Shown here in pieces: positions 1-12,690 of a stretch of 64,000 nt of DNA. Under the pieces are notes generated by a model. It made no database searches. It was not told where the DNA came from and saw only the letters and a program-made list of their open reading frames with translations. Position 1 is the stretch's first letter; every line of letters starts with the position of its first letter. This stretch comes from Salvator merianae (taxonomy: Eukaryota; Chordata; Lepidosauria; Squamata; Teiidae): assembly GCA_003586115.2 (NCBI GenBank), contig QVOM02000073.1, positions 29,711,298-29,775,297 on the forward strand, written 5' to 3'. Made by a program: the position numbers and the translations under genes.

Positions 1-184
1 CCTGCCTATAAATTCCAAACCAGTTTATAAACACTGGACCAGCAAAAACCAGAATTTATTTTATTTTTACTTCAGGGAGTGCCAACTGCTACTGCATATT
101 TGGAGACTGATAAAACTGAAAAAGACAAGCCCACTCAATGATAAGTTTCCTAGATGCAAAGGTAGTAGGAGGGTGTAGACAGAT

Positions 185-2290
185 TGCTGGTAGACATACT
201 GACAGTTGTTGTTCAGACATTAAATCAATTCCAACCCTTCCTGGCCCCAGGGACCATAGCACACCTGGCCCTTCTGAAGTTTACTGTTTCTCAGAGTTTT
301 CCCAGGCTCATGATTGCTTTTTCATGATACTATCTATCAATCTTGTCCTCTGCCATCCCCTTCTTCTTTGGCCTTCAGTCTTTCCCAGCATCAGATTCTT
401 TTCCGAGTCCTGTCTTCTCATTATGTGACCAAAGCATTTGAGCTTCAGCTGCAATATTTCTCCTTCCAACGAAGAGTCAGGACTAATTGCCTTTAGTATT
501 GAATTATTTGATCTTCTTGCAATCCAAGGAGCTCTCAAAAGTTTTGTCTAGCACCAACCTTCCTTATGGTCCAACTCTCACAGCCGTACATTACTACTGG
601 GAAAATCATTAACTTTGGCTAGGCAGACTTTGATTGAAAGACCAATTTCTTGACTTTTTAATATGCTGTCCAGATTAGCCATAACTTTCCTTGTAAGGAG
701 CAAGTGTCTTTTAATTTCATGGCTGCTGTCACCATATGCAGTGTTCTTTGAGGCTAAGAAAAATAAAATCTGACACTGCTTTCATTTATTCTCCCCTTAT
801 TTGCCAGGAAGTGATGGGATTGGCTGTCATGATCTTACTTTTTAAAGATATTGAACTTCAAGCCATCTTTAGCACTCTCCTCTTTAACCTTAATCAAGAA
901 GCTCCTTAATTAATTTTTCCTTTCTACCACCAGAGTGGTATCAGAGGTTGTTGATAAGTCTTCAAGCAATGTTAATTCTGGCTTTTGATTCATCCTGCCT
1001 GGCACTGCGCATATACTCTACATATAAATTAAATAGAGTGCAAATGTACAGTCTTGTCATACTCCTTTTCCAGTCTTGAACCAATTAGTTGTTCTATGTT
1101 TGGTTCCAACTTACAGAAAATACAGATTCCTCAGGAGACAGGTAAGGTGATCTGGTACTCCCATTTCTTTCATAACTTCCCACAGTTTATTGTGATCCAC
1201 AAAGTCAAAGGCTTTAGCATAATCAATGAAGCAGAAATACTTTTTTTTTTTTCCTGGACCTCTCATGTTTTCTCCACAATTAAGTAAATGTTGGCAATTT
1301 GATCTCTACCTTTTTGCCTCCTCAAAAATCAGTTCAGTTGGAATTCCATCACCTTCACTAGTCTTGTTTGCAATGCTTCCTAAAGACTTTGATGGCTCTA
1401 GGTCAGTGATCAGTGATGTTAAGATCTTTCTTGCCACTTCTTCTTTATCTCTTTATCTCTTAGAGCCCTACCATTTTTGTCTTTGATCATGCACATTTTT
1501 GCATGAAATATTCCCTTGATATTCCATTTTTCTTGAAGAGATATCTTGGGTATTCATTTCCCTTTCTCCCTTGTCTTTCACTTCCCTTCTTTCCTCAGCT
1601 ATTTATAAAGCCTCATCAGACACCTTTTTGGTTTCTTGCTCTTTGTCATGGTTTTTTGTTGCTGCCTCTTGTAAAAGGTTATGAATCTCTGTTCATAGTT
1701 CTTCAAGCAGCTGGTCTACCACATCTAATCCCTTAAATCTATTCATCATCTCCATTACACATTCATAAGGAATACTATTGTATTTAGGTCATAACTGCAT
1801 GATCTAGTGGTTTTCACTACTTTCTTCAATATAAGTCTGAATTTTGCAATAAGTTCCTGCTCTGAGCCACAGTCAGCTCCAGGTCTTGTTTTTACTGACT
1901 GTATAAAGCTTCTCCATCTTTGACTGCAAAGAATATCTGATTTTGGCATTGATCACCTGGTGATGTCCATGTGTAAAGTCTTTTGGGCTGTTGGAAAAGA
2001 CTGTTTGCTATGACCAATGATTTTTTTGTCAAAACTCTATCCTGCTTCATTTTGTGTTCCAAGACCAAATTGTGTTTTTGATTTCCTACTTTAGCATTCA
2101 AGTCCCCTGTGATGAAATTGACTTTCTTGGTGTTCATTCCAGAAGGTGTTGTAGATCTTCATAGAATCAGTGATTGGGGCACAGGCTTAGATTACTGTGA
2201 TGTTGAACCATTTATACTGACAGGGTACTTCAAATTTGTGATAGACAATGATCTTCCTTGTCAAATATTTGTATATCTACATTCTTAGAA
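185..2290 (-). mobile_element. BovB (RTE-clade) LINE, degenerate, ORF2 remnant
   Basis: Reading the minus strand from about 2290 down to 185 gives pieces of an RTE/BovB ORF2 in the correct order. First comes the endonuclease (GDLNAKVG near 2090-2120, LYTWTSPGDQCQNQI near 1950-1990, then QRWRSFIQSVKTRPGADCGS near 1870-1930). Next is the reverse transcriptase (DYAKAFDFVDHNKLW near 1165-1235, then a GTKHRTTNWFKTGKGV-like stretch near 1050-1110). The C-terminal block FGHIMRRQDSEKNLMLGK lies near 380-450. Frames shift and stop codons intervene, so no enzyme can be made. The endonuclease-to-C-terminus span is shorter than in a full element, implying internal deletions. The family moves by target-primed reverse transcription and is known in squamates and ruminants. 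Assignment rests on remembered family motifs; boundaries are approximate. Confidence 0.9.
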
Positions 2291-2495
2291 AAGACCAATA
2301 AATGTCATTTGTGGCTTTTAGTTGCCTGGTCCAGGAAAGGGAGAACAGGATGTCTACAGGTACAGTTATCACCTTATCTGCAGAACAAAATAACAAGAGA
2401 CAGTATTTGTGCATTCCCATCTTATCTTTGAATATCAATTTAAGAGAGGTCTTCTAAATGATGCATGACTTCCTAAACTCTTTCCAAGTGATGAC
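2291..2495. other. unassigned spacer
   Basis: Between the BovB remnant and the next LINE tail I see no open frame, RNA gene or repeat signature. Confidence 0.4.
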
Positions 2496-2612
2496 AAAAT
2501 CCTAAGAAGCCTACAGTGACATACTTATTTATTATGCACTTGTATACTACTCTTCACTCTGACATCCCAGAGTGGTTTACATAACAAACTACAGCTACCA
2601 CATATAGATAAC
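2496..2612 (-). mobile_element. L2-type LINE 3' end fragment
   Basis: The plus strand shows an ATTT-type run followed by a stretch ending in agagtggtttacataac. That layout (A/T tetranucleotide tail, then the complement of the '...tataaaccgctctg...' 3' UTR) matches the ends of the other L2-like copies at 34.5 and 41.1 kb. It is short and diverged, and no coding part is visible. Confidence 0.5.
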
Positions 2613-3744
2613 ATATTCACTCTGCATGAGGTCAGGCCATTGCTGAGAACTGACGGAGGATTTTCCCAGCCTGTTCCATCTCCTCCACTCCTCTCGGGCA
2701 AGGTGACTCCTTCGATGACAATTGAGGGAGTTTGGAGCCACCACTGATAACTGATTGAAAATCTTTCCAGTTTGTTATTTCTCCTCTGCTTTCCTCATAC
2801 AAAGTACAGTATATCTGCAAGTTGTTTTTCTAATCTATAATCTAGACTCCAGATGCCTAGTGCATCATCTAGTTTTTTACAGGATCACTTTTAGCTACTG
2901 AGATGGATGTAGATATGTATAAGATGTATATAACTGCTAAATTGATTACCTGTTGTCTGAATCCTTGTTCATCATGCCTAATCTGACAATCTGAAAGAGA
3001 TTGACCAGGTGACCCAGGATGTCATAAATTAATTAATTCAAAACAAAATTAATCGCATGAGGCAATGGTCTCTTTTCTCTTGGAAGAAGTCATAATGCTT
3101 TTGTCAATAAAGAAGAGGAAATTTTTCTTTTGTTTTGTAATTTTTTGTGTAAGGTTGCAAACTTCTATAAATTTGACAACAAAATTTAGAATCTATATCC
3201 CACTAGGGGAAAGCATTGGAAATAATCTAAACTATCATACATGAGTTGCTCTAACACTTTCAGTATTAAAACATCCCTTGAAATATGCATTAAAGAACCT
3301 TTAAAGTGATCATATAAAATTCATCAAAACCTTTATTTCTAAAACATTCAGTTTTTCATTAGAGATATGGGTGTCAGTATTTTTAGTTCAATACTTTCTG
3401 AATATGTTTACATAAATTGAACATTGTTAAAATTACAACAGTTTTTGTTTGTGTTTTATCTCCCATTAACGAACGTGCCTTTATGTATTATGCTCATAGA
3501 ACTTGGAAGATTATAGTTGAATAAAAGATGTGTAATAAGGTTATGCTGACAGAAATAAAAGTCATGATTTGTAGATCATCTAGGATAAATAATAAAAGTT
3601 TCAGGACTGACATGTATTTAATTTCTTTAGTGCTTCTTATTCCATAGTTTCATGTAGTCTAAAACAACAACAACATAGATTTGCATACAATTTAGAGATG
3701 TGTTGTGTCTGTGGCAAGCAGACTGTTGATACCACATAGCAGGC
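2613..3744. other. unassigned AT-rich stretch
   Basis: No gene or confident repeat recognised. The region is AT-rich, with short open frames only. Confidence 0.4.

Positions 3745-3798
<54 letters not shown>
3745..3798. repeat. (CTTT)n microsatellite
   Basis: About 13 uninterrupted CTTT units. They sit exactly at the 3' end of the minus-strand L2 element, so on the LINE sense strand they form a (GAAA)-type tail. Confidence 0.95.
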
Positions 3799-4590
3799 AT
3801 TTTTATTGCACCCTATATCTGAAGGTCTCAGGGCGGGTTACAACAATTAAAACAACAAAAACATAAAAGGCACACAATAAAACAGTAGCCTAAAAGTAGG
3901 GAGGGAAAACTGTACCTTTGGTCAAAGGCAAGGGTAAATAGGTGTGTCTTTATTGCTCTCCTAAAGATGTAAAGTGAAGAAGCTTGATGCACCTCAGGGG
4001 GAAGAGTGTTCCACAATCTGGGGGCCACTACTGAAAAAGCCCTATCCCAGGTGCCCACCCCTTTAGCTATTGAAGGTGGTGGTACAACCAGGAGGGCCTC
4101 ATCTGCAGATCTTATGGCATGGGCAGGCTGATATGGGAGAAGACGTTCCTTTTAGGTATTTGGGGCCCAAGTCATTTAGGGCCTTATGGATTAAGGTTAA
4201 CACCTTGAATTGGGCTCAGTAGTGAATTGGAAGCCAGTGCAGCTCTTTTAAGGCTGGCATGATATGCATCCAACCAGCTGTTCCAGTCAGCAGTCTTGCT
4301 GCTGCATTCTGCACCAGATGCAGCTTCTGAACCATCTTCAAGGGCAGCCCCACGTAAAGCATGTTACAAGAATCCAATCTGGAAGTTACCAAAGTATGGA
4401 TTACTGTGGCCAGATCATCTCTGTCTGGAAGGGGTTGTAGTTGGCAAACCAGCTGTAGCCAGAGATATGCATTCTTGCCACTGCCTCCTTCACATGCAGC
4501 CATAAAAATGCTGTGATGTAAAGGATGGTGGGCACCCTGGCACACATTTGGGCAAACCGGTTGATGTGAGCCTGTCTAGCTCAACCAGAC
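3799..4590 (-). mobile_element. L2 LINE, 3' portion with ORF2 C-terminus
   Basis: Two minus-strand frames carry L2 ORF2 C-terminal motifs in order. DLATVIHTLVTSRLDSCNML, then LYVGLP, LVQNAAARLLTGT and ALKELHWLPIHY lie at about 4216-4450. RAFSVVAPRLWNTLPPE followed by IKTHLFTLAF lies at about 3920-4040. The 3' UTR (the complement of 'gtctcagggcgggttacaac') and a tetranucleotide tail follow at 3745-3840. A frame break separates the two blocks. L2 encodes endonuclease and reverse transcriptase for retroposition; only the end survives here, so this copy is dead. The family call is confident from the motifs, and the upstream edge is approximate. Confidence 0.9.
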
Positions 4591-5846
4591 TGGATATTCC
4601 TTGACAAGACACTCCAAAATAGCTTTGTGATTCTGGGGCTCCACTTGATGTGAGTCAGGTTCCTATAAACACTCATGATGTACAATCAAATTAGCATAAA
4701 CCTAAAAAAAAATTACTATTTTAATAGAAAGACACCATATGCAGGATGATTGTAACTAAAAACATGCCTTTCATTAAATTACAGTAAACTCCATAAATAT
4801 TAATAAATCCATTGCATTCACACTGTGTTTACACTGAATCCAGGGGTACTTTGAAAAAAACAAAAAGTCATAGGGTAAATGTGACTTATTCCAATACAAG
4901 TTTAGCAAAACTAATGGGCATTGCAAAAGCACTGCAGGATCAGGACTTCCCACTGGAGGGATATGACGTCCATAGCAAGTGTACATCAAATCTGAAACCT
5001 GGCACTAAAAGTTGAAGAACAACTTCATGGCTCCTCCTGCTTTCCACTTTTTTAGCCTGTGACCTTCTGAAACAGAAGATGTCCTACAGAATATAGTTGT
5101 CCTTTCATAGCCCTTGAAAGCAGATAGTTATTCTTTATAAAGGTTTGTTCCCTTTCTAGAATGAGCAACTGAACTGATGGCTTGTATATTTCTGTTTGGA
5201 TAGAAATTTAAAGATCTGAGTCTGGCATTCGTAGGAAAAATGAAACAGAGACAAAATTTAGATATTCATATAATCTGGTGATGCCCAATTAAGAATATTC
5301 ACAAGCAGAAAATGACTTCACATTGGTCTAGATCTTAAAATGAGTGAATCACTGCATTCCATCCTATGCTACAAGGATATTAAAATAATAAATCAAACTG
5401 GAGAAGCAGCTATATGCATACTTGACAATGTTGTTATATTTGTCCATAGTAAGCATAGATGAACTTGCCCACTTCTGTTTTGTGATTCTTTTGCATCACA
5501 GAATACAATTTTATATAGAGAAAAAATAACACAATTTTACTAACAATTATGTTGCATTTTTTTAAAAATTGAAAGAGCAACGTTGATCATCACCATCATG
5601 ATGCTCAAATGCCTATTTTCAATTTCATCACAACATTCAGAGTAATGTTAAACTCAACAGCCACATATGAGCTGAATTTTATATGTATGAATTTTGATAT
5701 AAACTTGGACTGTATTTACATGCAGCAAAATAAAAGCAGCTTAAAAGCATTTTCAGAGTGGTAGCATGTAGCAGCAGTGTTCTCATCCCATTCTCATCTC
5801 ATCTCCAATCTGCCTCTAATGCACTTGGAAGTGCTTGTTTGGACTT
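4591..5846. other. unassigned stretch
   Basis: No gene recognised. A small open frame near 4812-5015 has no recognisable family and no splice context I trust. The rest is AT-rich without clear structure. Confidence 0.4.
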
Positions 5847-5965
5847 TAATGTATATTAGATGTGGAATGAGCAAATTAAGCATGTTGATCTGTGATAATT
5901 AAGCATGTATATTAGATAATATAATGTATATTAGATGTGGAATGAGCAAATTAAGCATGTTGATC
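5847..5965. repeat. tandem duplication, period 75 bp
   Basis: A 44-bp segment beginning taatgtatattagatgtgg occurs at 5847-5890 and again at 5922-5965, identical by eye. The 31 bp between the copies are made of partial matches to the same unit (attaagcatgt, gtatattaga), so the array probably arose by slippage or unequal exchange. Confidence 0.9.
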
Positions 5966-6125
5966 ACTTCTGCATCATTGCCTTTGAAATGACTTGGAGG
6001 TACTTCTTCCCCCCTCCCTTTTATACTGGAACATGAAAGCATGTGCTGCATTCTCATGCCTCTGTGATCCAGTTTAGCAGCTGTTAGTCTGCTAGTAGAC
6101 CTTTTTAAAGATCTCTACTTGTATC

Positions 6126-6161
6126 CCAGACTAAGCAGCCATTTTGCGCTGCCTAGTCTGG
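6126..6161. repeat. hairpin: 14-bp inverted repeat
   Basis: ccagactaagcagc (6126-6139) pairs with gctgcctagtctgg (6148-6161) across an 8-base loop with one mismatch. It may be the core of an unassigned TIR element, since similar short hairpins occur inside the TIR-family repeats further along. Confidence 0.7.
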
Positions 6162-8251
6162 TCTATGCTCCTTCCAGTGCAGATGAATCATACTAATAGG
6201 GGTTGTGCCCACCCTTATACCAGCATGCATAAGGGAGACCTCTGGACCCCCTCATAGAGAGGTACAGCAGTAAGTGTGGAAAGGCCCTTTGTTTTAGCTA
6301 CATTGCAACATTTGTTTATTTTAACCATATCCTATTCTAGAATTGAAATATGATAATATGGCTCTACAGGTCTCCCAATTCAAGTGGCATAAGGTGGAGT
6401 CAAAGGAAGCAGTTCTTCAAACTATACCTGTAAAGACAAATATCACAGCATACCATACTGCATATCTTTTCCCCCAAAGCTTAGTGAACAGACCAAAGGA
6501 CATCAATGTAAGGAGTGTGTAGGTGGTTAGGAACTGTGAGTATCCCATCTATGATATCTAAAAGATTTTTGCCTATTATTACAATATGACATAGCTGCCT
6601 CACTGTAACCACATATCTCAGAAAGGTCAATTATTGGATTGAATTATCCCCAAAGGAATGCAAAACTAAAACACTCGCAAGATACGTATACACTACATAA
6701 GTTCTAGAAGAAAAACAATGTACTATTATGTGCATGACACCATACCATTGTGCGCATGAAGAACAATATTTGTGTCATGTAGACTTTATACTGTATAGTA
6801 GCAACTCCATGACATGTTCCCCCAACAGAATGGACAAGGTTCTGCAGTCCAGCCAAATCAAATTGCCAGGTACAGTGTAGCCATGTGCTTCCCAGAATCC
6901 CCTACATGGAGAATGAAGTACTAACTAAGGCACAGCCCTGTTGAGGCACAAACATTATATGAATACTGTGCAATTGGCATTTGGGCTGGAAGTGCAGAAT
7001 TATGATCAGAAAACCTGAGATTTCTGTATCAAGTAATATCAAAGATTCAAAAATATACTTTTAAAGTACAGGGTTAATATGTTCAAATTAGAACTATTGT
7101 TACTAGTCTGATTGGATCATTTTCTGCCGTGGAGGCAAGTCATCAACTCGGGCATGTCCTGAAGTCAGAACATCATGAGTCACATATCTCCTTTGTCCTT
7201 TCCCCCATCGCATGGGTTGTACCTTCTCTTTCTTTAACTTTCCCATCTCTCCTCTCACCTTGATATTTTTATTCACCTGTATGGAACCTCCATACCCATC
7301 CCCTGGGCTGGACTGTTGGAGCAGGGTCTCTGCCCTCAGATTTAGAGAATATAAAATAGATACCAGGAGCATCTCTCTCTCTCCTCCCCTGATCCAGCAA
7401 ACAAGTTTTGCCTGAACATTGCTTCCAAGTCCATTTCAATGTGGGTGAGAAACAACTGATCCTAGCTAGGTATATTAGTGCAGGGTATTTTTTTAGGTCA
7501 GGTTCTTTCTGTCCTCTTCTCTGTGCCTTCCCAACTTCCAAAGTTCAACTCAGATATTTTTCTTGTGCCAAGCTACTGTGCCCAGTTTGTTTTGCTTTGT
7601 GCTTATGCCATTCATTGGGACTCCCTTTTTGCTTATATTTTTGTGACTTTGGAGCACTCTGCGTAGCACCCATCAGAAATTGCCATTTTCCTCTTTTGAT
7701 GCTGCTCTTTTAATAAAATATTTTCTTTATTGAAGGAGATGCTTTTTGGAGTCTATCTTTCCTGCTGCTTGTATTGTTTTAATGGAGCACTTGTGAATTT
7801 ATCGTTGTTAAAGCCATAAGCGCTAAAGATCTCAACTTGTGGTTAACTAGCTAATTTCCCCACGTAATACATGCATTTGGACCATGGCTGGTAACAACAA
7901 ATAGAAATCATATAAGACAACCACAGGTCAAAAAGTGCAAACAGGAAATAATCTTGGTCTGAAAGGCTGGTAGAAATGATGGAAACCACACTTAAACCAC
8001 TGACCTTCCTCAGAGCCTGTCATACTGGCTCTTCACCATGGTATTGGCACATTTTGCAGCTGTAATATGGCTGTTTCATCACTGTGTTGGCATAGACCCA
8101 TGCCAGATACAGCTCAAACCAGCAGAGCAGCTCTGCCAAAGTGCTGAAAAAGTGCTTTTCTCTGCACTATCCTTCCACATCTTTGAAATGGAGCACAGAC
8201 AGTAGGCACCCACCAGAGCTGAGTTGTGGTATTGTAAGAACAAACATTTAC
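6162..8251. other. unassigned stretch
   Basis: Several overlapping short frames occur at 7100-7700, none with a recognisable domain or consistent splice signals. No repeat family identified. Confidence 0.4.
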
Positions 8252-8275
8252 TTTATTTATTTATTTATTTATTTA
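8252..8275. repeat. (TTTA)n microsatellite
   Basis: About six TTTA units, possibly the A/T-rich tail of an eroded minus-strand LINE. Confidence 0.85.
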
Positions 8276-8462
8276 CAGTATATTAATGACTGGAAACCTT
8301 AAAAACTTTGGTTCTACACATAGCAGGACTATCACACCATAATACACAGTTTCAAGTAAGGAATCTTGTACTTTTAAAAAGAAAGGTTGTTGTTTTTTTC
8401 TTTCTACCCTGTATTCTTTGTTGTACCACAATCTACCTAACTCTCACTTTTTTTTATTCTAG

Positions 8463-8616
8463 ATCAGTTTCTTTTCTTCCTAAGAAACTTCTGCCACCAA
8501 AGGATTTGTCTAAATCTCCAGGCATTGGCTTGTTTTGAGCAACCAGCCACTGCAACCAATATTGAAGCTGTTTACAAAGTGCTACAAAGTATTAGAAAAC
8601 ATTTGAAAGCTTACAG
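8463..8616 (+). other. weak candidate exon
   Basis: A pyrimidine-rich run ending in ttattctag precedes an interval open in one frame (it includes FEQPATATNIEAVYKVLQSI). The interval ends at a donor-like cagag|gtgag. No protein family is recognised, no partner exon was found nearby, and chance occurrence is quite possible. Confidence 0.15.
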
Positions 8617-8927
8617 AGGTGAGAAGGAATTCAGGAAAGAAAAGGGGGGGGGGACTTTGCAACTTGCTAGATTAAAGGAGAAAGTGTGCATTTATTTCTG
8701 CATTGGCAAGGTGTGTACTCATGTAACTAAAGCATTCCTGTAGGCTTCTGGTAGAAAAGGAGCAAGAACTTTGAAAGGCAGGCTATTTTTTTGAAAACAA
8801 TAGATTTTCTACTTCATTATCTGCACAGTAGACTTAATATCACTGCATTCATTCACCTTTCCTCAATTCCTCGGATAAAGAAGAGAAACATAAGTGTTCC
8901 ATGTTCCTCTCCAACTCAAACCTGACT

Positions 8928-9165
8928 TAACATAAGGTCTTAAGATGTTCCCTACTGGATCAAACCCACACCACATCTAGTCCAACAGTCTTTTCTCACA
9001 GAGACCAACCAGCTGCACAAGGAAGGACACTATCAGGACACAAATGCACAGCTTGGCTTGCTCACATCTCCTAACACTAACCTTCTGAAGCATATCAGAA
9101 TTAATAGCCACTGATAGACTTAAGAAATAAGTTCCATCAGCCATTGCTATCCAAGTAAGAGAGAG
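8928..9165 (-). mobile_element. CR1/L3-type LINE 3' end
   Basis: The plus strand carries a diverged complement of the squamate CR1/L3 3' UTR: ctggatcaaacccacaccac, then atctagtccaacagtc, ctcacagagaccaaccagctgc and, further on, ccactgatagactta. The same block occurs in sense orientation at 15.0, 37.1 and 58.0 kb. No coding sequence remains. Confidence 0.7.
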
Positions 9166-9271
9166 ATTCCATATTGTTTGGGTGAAATCCTCTTTCCCTA
9201 TTTTTTTCTGTTCCAGTGCAGTGTTTTATAAAATATTCCTGGAAGGCAGACCAATCGTGTAACACTTCCAT

Positions 9272-9292
9272 TATATATATATATATATATAT
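9272..9292. repeat. (TA)n microsatellite
   Basis: About ten TA units without interruption. Confidence 0.9.
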
Positions 9293-9324
9293 CTGTTGTG
9301 AAGGGTTTATGCATAGGATTCCTG

Positions 9325-9560
9325 CAGTTTAAGGCTGTGTTCACACTTACCTTTGCTATTCCAGTACAGGGCTAGCCACCCTGTAATGGAATAAGCAATC
9401 TGACCCAAACTGTGACAGACTGCTCCTGGTACAGAACAAGGCTGTCCACATTGGGAGGGCTTCCCCATGCCAACTCTGAAACTCATGTTATGAGTTCGGC
9501 ACTGGGGATATTGGTTTTAGTGGAGAAAATAGTTCACCCAGGCAACAATGATCCCAATGA
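9325..9560 (+). mobile_element. possible Harbinger-like TIR element (partial)
   Basis: Begins with aaggctgtgttcacacttacc, close to the terminal repeat of the Harbinger-like element at 36.0 kb. It contains a ctctgaaactcat...atgagttc hairpin resembling those in the dispersed TIR family. The matching right end was not found, so the limits are guesses. Confidence 0.35.
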
Positions 9561-9619
9561 TCCCATGTCTTTAGAAGCAGTAAACTGGCATGATAACTCC
9601 ATAAAAGAATGATCATGGG

Positions 9620-10880
9620 ACAAGAAAAATACCCTCAGACAAGGATCAAATCAAATCAGAACACCAATTTTATTTTAAAAAGTGAGAAAAAGCTCCAAAA
9701 ATGACAGCTTTTGCCAACAGCTGGCATAAATGACATAAATGACAGTGCTTGCCAACTAACAGCTGACTGAGAAAGCTATCAAGGCTATAGAGAGCAAAGG
9801 ATAGAGGTATTCCTCCTTGAAGCATACTGAGCATGCATAAGTGTCAAATATGGTAAAAATCTCCCTACCATAGCAGCTTTTTATGAATGGGGAGGTCAAT
9901 TCAGATCAGTTTTGACAGATAAGCACTGAAAAGAGTAAATAGAAGGGGGGAGAAGGGAAAATCTGTCTTACACCTTCCCTATTCTAGTAAAAGAAGACCC
10001 TAGCTTGGCCAGAAGCAGTCAGATTTCACCCTCAGAGGCAAAGGTGAGAGCATGGATTAGCTGCCAACAAGGAAGCTCTGAAGTTCAAGGCCGTTCTTCA
10101 CACATAGTGGTCGAGCTCTAGGAAAGTGTAACCCTGTAGCAGATTCCAGCAAGGCAAAGTTTTTTGGCTCTGCAACTTAGCCAAGGCACAGATCAGAGTT
10201 CAGGCAAGCGGACCCGCTTTGGGCTGAAGCAGCTAGATGGCAGGCAATCCAAGTGAAGCACAGCAGAGCAGAGCAAAGTAGCTTTGTACAGCAGCCTCAA
10301 GAGGACAGTGAGCAGTAGGTGATGAGGGGTAAAGGCTCATATCTGGCTGCTCCTGGTGTGCATTTTTATGCACATCTGGGACTTGGGGGTTGCTCCTAAT
10401 CTTGGTTTCTGCTCAGGGGTGAGACTGAAAGTATGTGTTAATGGGAGTCTATGGCCAAGCTCTGGTGGGAAAATGTGGAGAGGAGAGGGAAAGTGATGTC
10501 ATGCCTGTGTCACTGATGTACATATTTGGAGTTCTTTCATTTGGAAGAACTCACCTTTGAACTGGGTTAATGGTTTTAAATGGGTGAGACCAATGTCTGA
10601 CTGGAACCAGCTTTCAGCTGGAGTTGAATACTGCTGACTTGCACTCTTAATTAGAAACTCTTCAGATGTAGATCCAATTTTACTGTTAACAACAGGATTG
10701 GTCTAGCATGACAGATAACTTTTAAAATTATCTTTTACTTCTGCCCAAGATCACAACAGCTGCCATCAAGGGTCATTTAATGAGTTACCTCCTAAGTCAA
10801 CTTTTGCTTTCTTGCAGATGTTTTTTCCCAGTCTTTTTGCTGTAACAGAGACATAATATGTTGCAACCCTTCTTGTCCTT
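9620..10880. other. unassigned stretch
   Basis: No coding signal. The GC-richer part at 10020-10520 is compositionally distinct and could be an old LTR-like or DNA-element fragment, but I found no terminal repeats or known motif. Confidence 0.35.
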
Positions 10881-10884
10881 TTAA

Positions 10885-11410
10885 ACTCAGGCTTGTCCTT
10901 TCCAGTATGGATACTGGAGATCAAAGAAATGGATTCTGGTCTAGTACAGAAATTCAGGCTTCATTCAGGTATTTGCAATCCATATACCACTTGTGTTTAT
11001 GATGCCCATGTCCATTTCTGCTGGCCATAAGTGTCTGTGCCTTGACAGAGCTCTGCTCAGTACTCTGGGGTCTAAGCATCATGGGTAATAATGCTAAGCT
11101 CATGCCAGAGTTGGTTCAAGTGACCTCTGAATGCTCTGAAGGCCAAGTATGGAAGTTCCTGGCCTTCAGAGCTCTGGAAGACATTTTGGTGGTGTGCTTG
11201 ACAAAATGGGTCCTCCATGATATACTATACCATGAAGACATTCTAACTGCATGCCTCCATGGTCCGATATACCACCTCTTAGTAACCAGTAGGCTTCAGA
11301 AAGAGGTCTACTGGAAGACTTGACCAGGACATCATTTTGGACACCCTAGTCCAGCCTATGCTCCATCCTGTGCACATGGAGCATATTAGGAGATGATGTA
11401 GCCTCTGTTA
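10885..11410 (+). mobile_element. dispersed TIR-family repeat, copy 1
   Basis: The first 190 bp (tggatactgg, gattctggtctagtacag, atgcccatgtccatttctg) align with 54435-54640. The later part (gcatgcctccatgg, then an 'accagtaggc' motif) aligns with copies at 12.7, 40.7 and 41.6 kb. Open frames inside are short and not shared between copies, so this looks non-coding and non-autonomous. Confidence 0.6.
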
Positions 11411-12690
11411 TTCTGCATTAGTGTGTGGATGGCAAAAGCCTAGACCAGATCATGGCCTGGTCTACCACCCAATGCAGAAGGACCAAAAAATTAAAAACTG
11501 CTCTATTCATTTAAGGCTTTTATTAAGGTTCTTTGCCTAGACCTTCTTTGGTATGCAAAGTTTGCTTTCGTGAACACAGAATAGATACAGAAGGAAGAAG
11601 AATAAAAGAAAATTAGCAGCTGATCAAGACTACTTCAGACTGCCACCCTCTTGATTAATGCATTTATTTGATGTGAGCACAATGCTTTGCCTGATACATT
11701 ATGATAGAATAGCCCTGACAGAAAATAAAACCAAGGAAAACCAGAGTTTGATCTGAGATACATCAGGCTGCCACCCTCTTCATTAGCATTTTAATTTGAT
11801 GTGAACTGTGTGGTATCTCACTTTCAGCTTTTGTCTAGCTTTTCCCTTTTTCTAAAAAAGCCAGCTTTCCCCATTGGGATATGGCTTGGTTAGCTGCAGA
11901 TTACCCCTAGTACCCCACTGCCTGCCAAAGCTGTTTATCTGAAGCATGGTTTTCAGTACAATATGGAATTGGCTCTGTGTGTGACAAATGACAGGTGCTC
12001 CGGATAGTGAAAGTATGATAGTTCTAAGGGGAAAAACGAAGATAGTGCATTCTTTAAAAATATTCCATTCAAGCTGAAGTGGGCTTGTAAGCAGCAGGAA
12101 ATTCTTTTTTGACTGTTTAAAATATCACTAGAATATTTATGTGCAGAAAGAGATATTACTGGATTTATATGCAAAGCCACAACATTAGTTGTGCATACCA
12201 TTTTCATAAAAGTAGATTAAAAATTAGGAGAAGGGACAATTTAAAATAACACCTAACACTTCCAACGAGTCCCCCTTCCTTTTCTGTTATGAATTTAGCA
12301 ATCTGTGCAATCTCTGAAGACGGTATATTTATCCAGTAAAGATTCAGCCGACATTACATTCAATCAAAATATCTTCTGTAAAGTGCTGTTAAGGGAGTAA
12401 TTATCCATTTGCTTTCTTTCAACTTCCCTTAAACAAAATAAAACTTAATCTATTAATTCAAGAACTATAATAAATATAATTTTTGCAACCCTCACTTTCG
12501 TCAAAGACTGTCATGCTCTAACATGGATTTTGGTGTAAAAGATTATTCTGCAATTGCAAGACTACAGTTCCTCATATACTGTCTTGGACTCCAATCGCTG
12601 CTGAAGGAGCTCATATGAGAAAGCATATGTGAATTCAACATTTCCATAAATATTTGCTGCTATTTTCTAAAGCAAATTCCATGTCTCTGG
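11411..12690. other. unassigned stretch
   Basis: Nothing recognisable. 12230-12480 is AT-rich with several uninterrupted short motifs and could be conserved non-coding sequence, but this cannot be judged without comparison. Confidence 0.35.
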
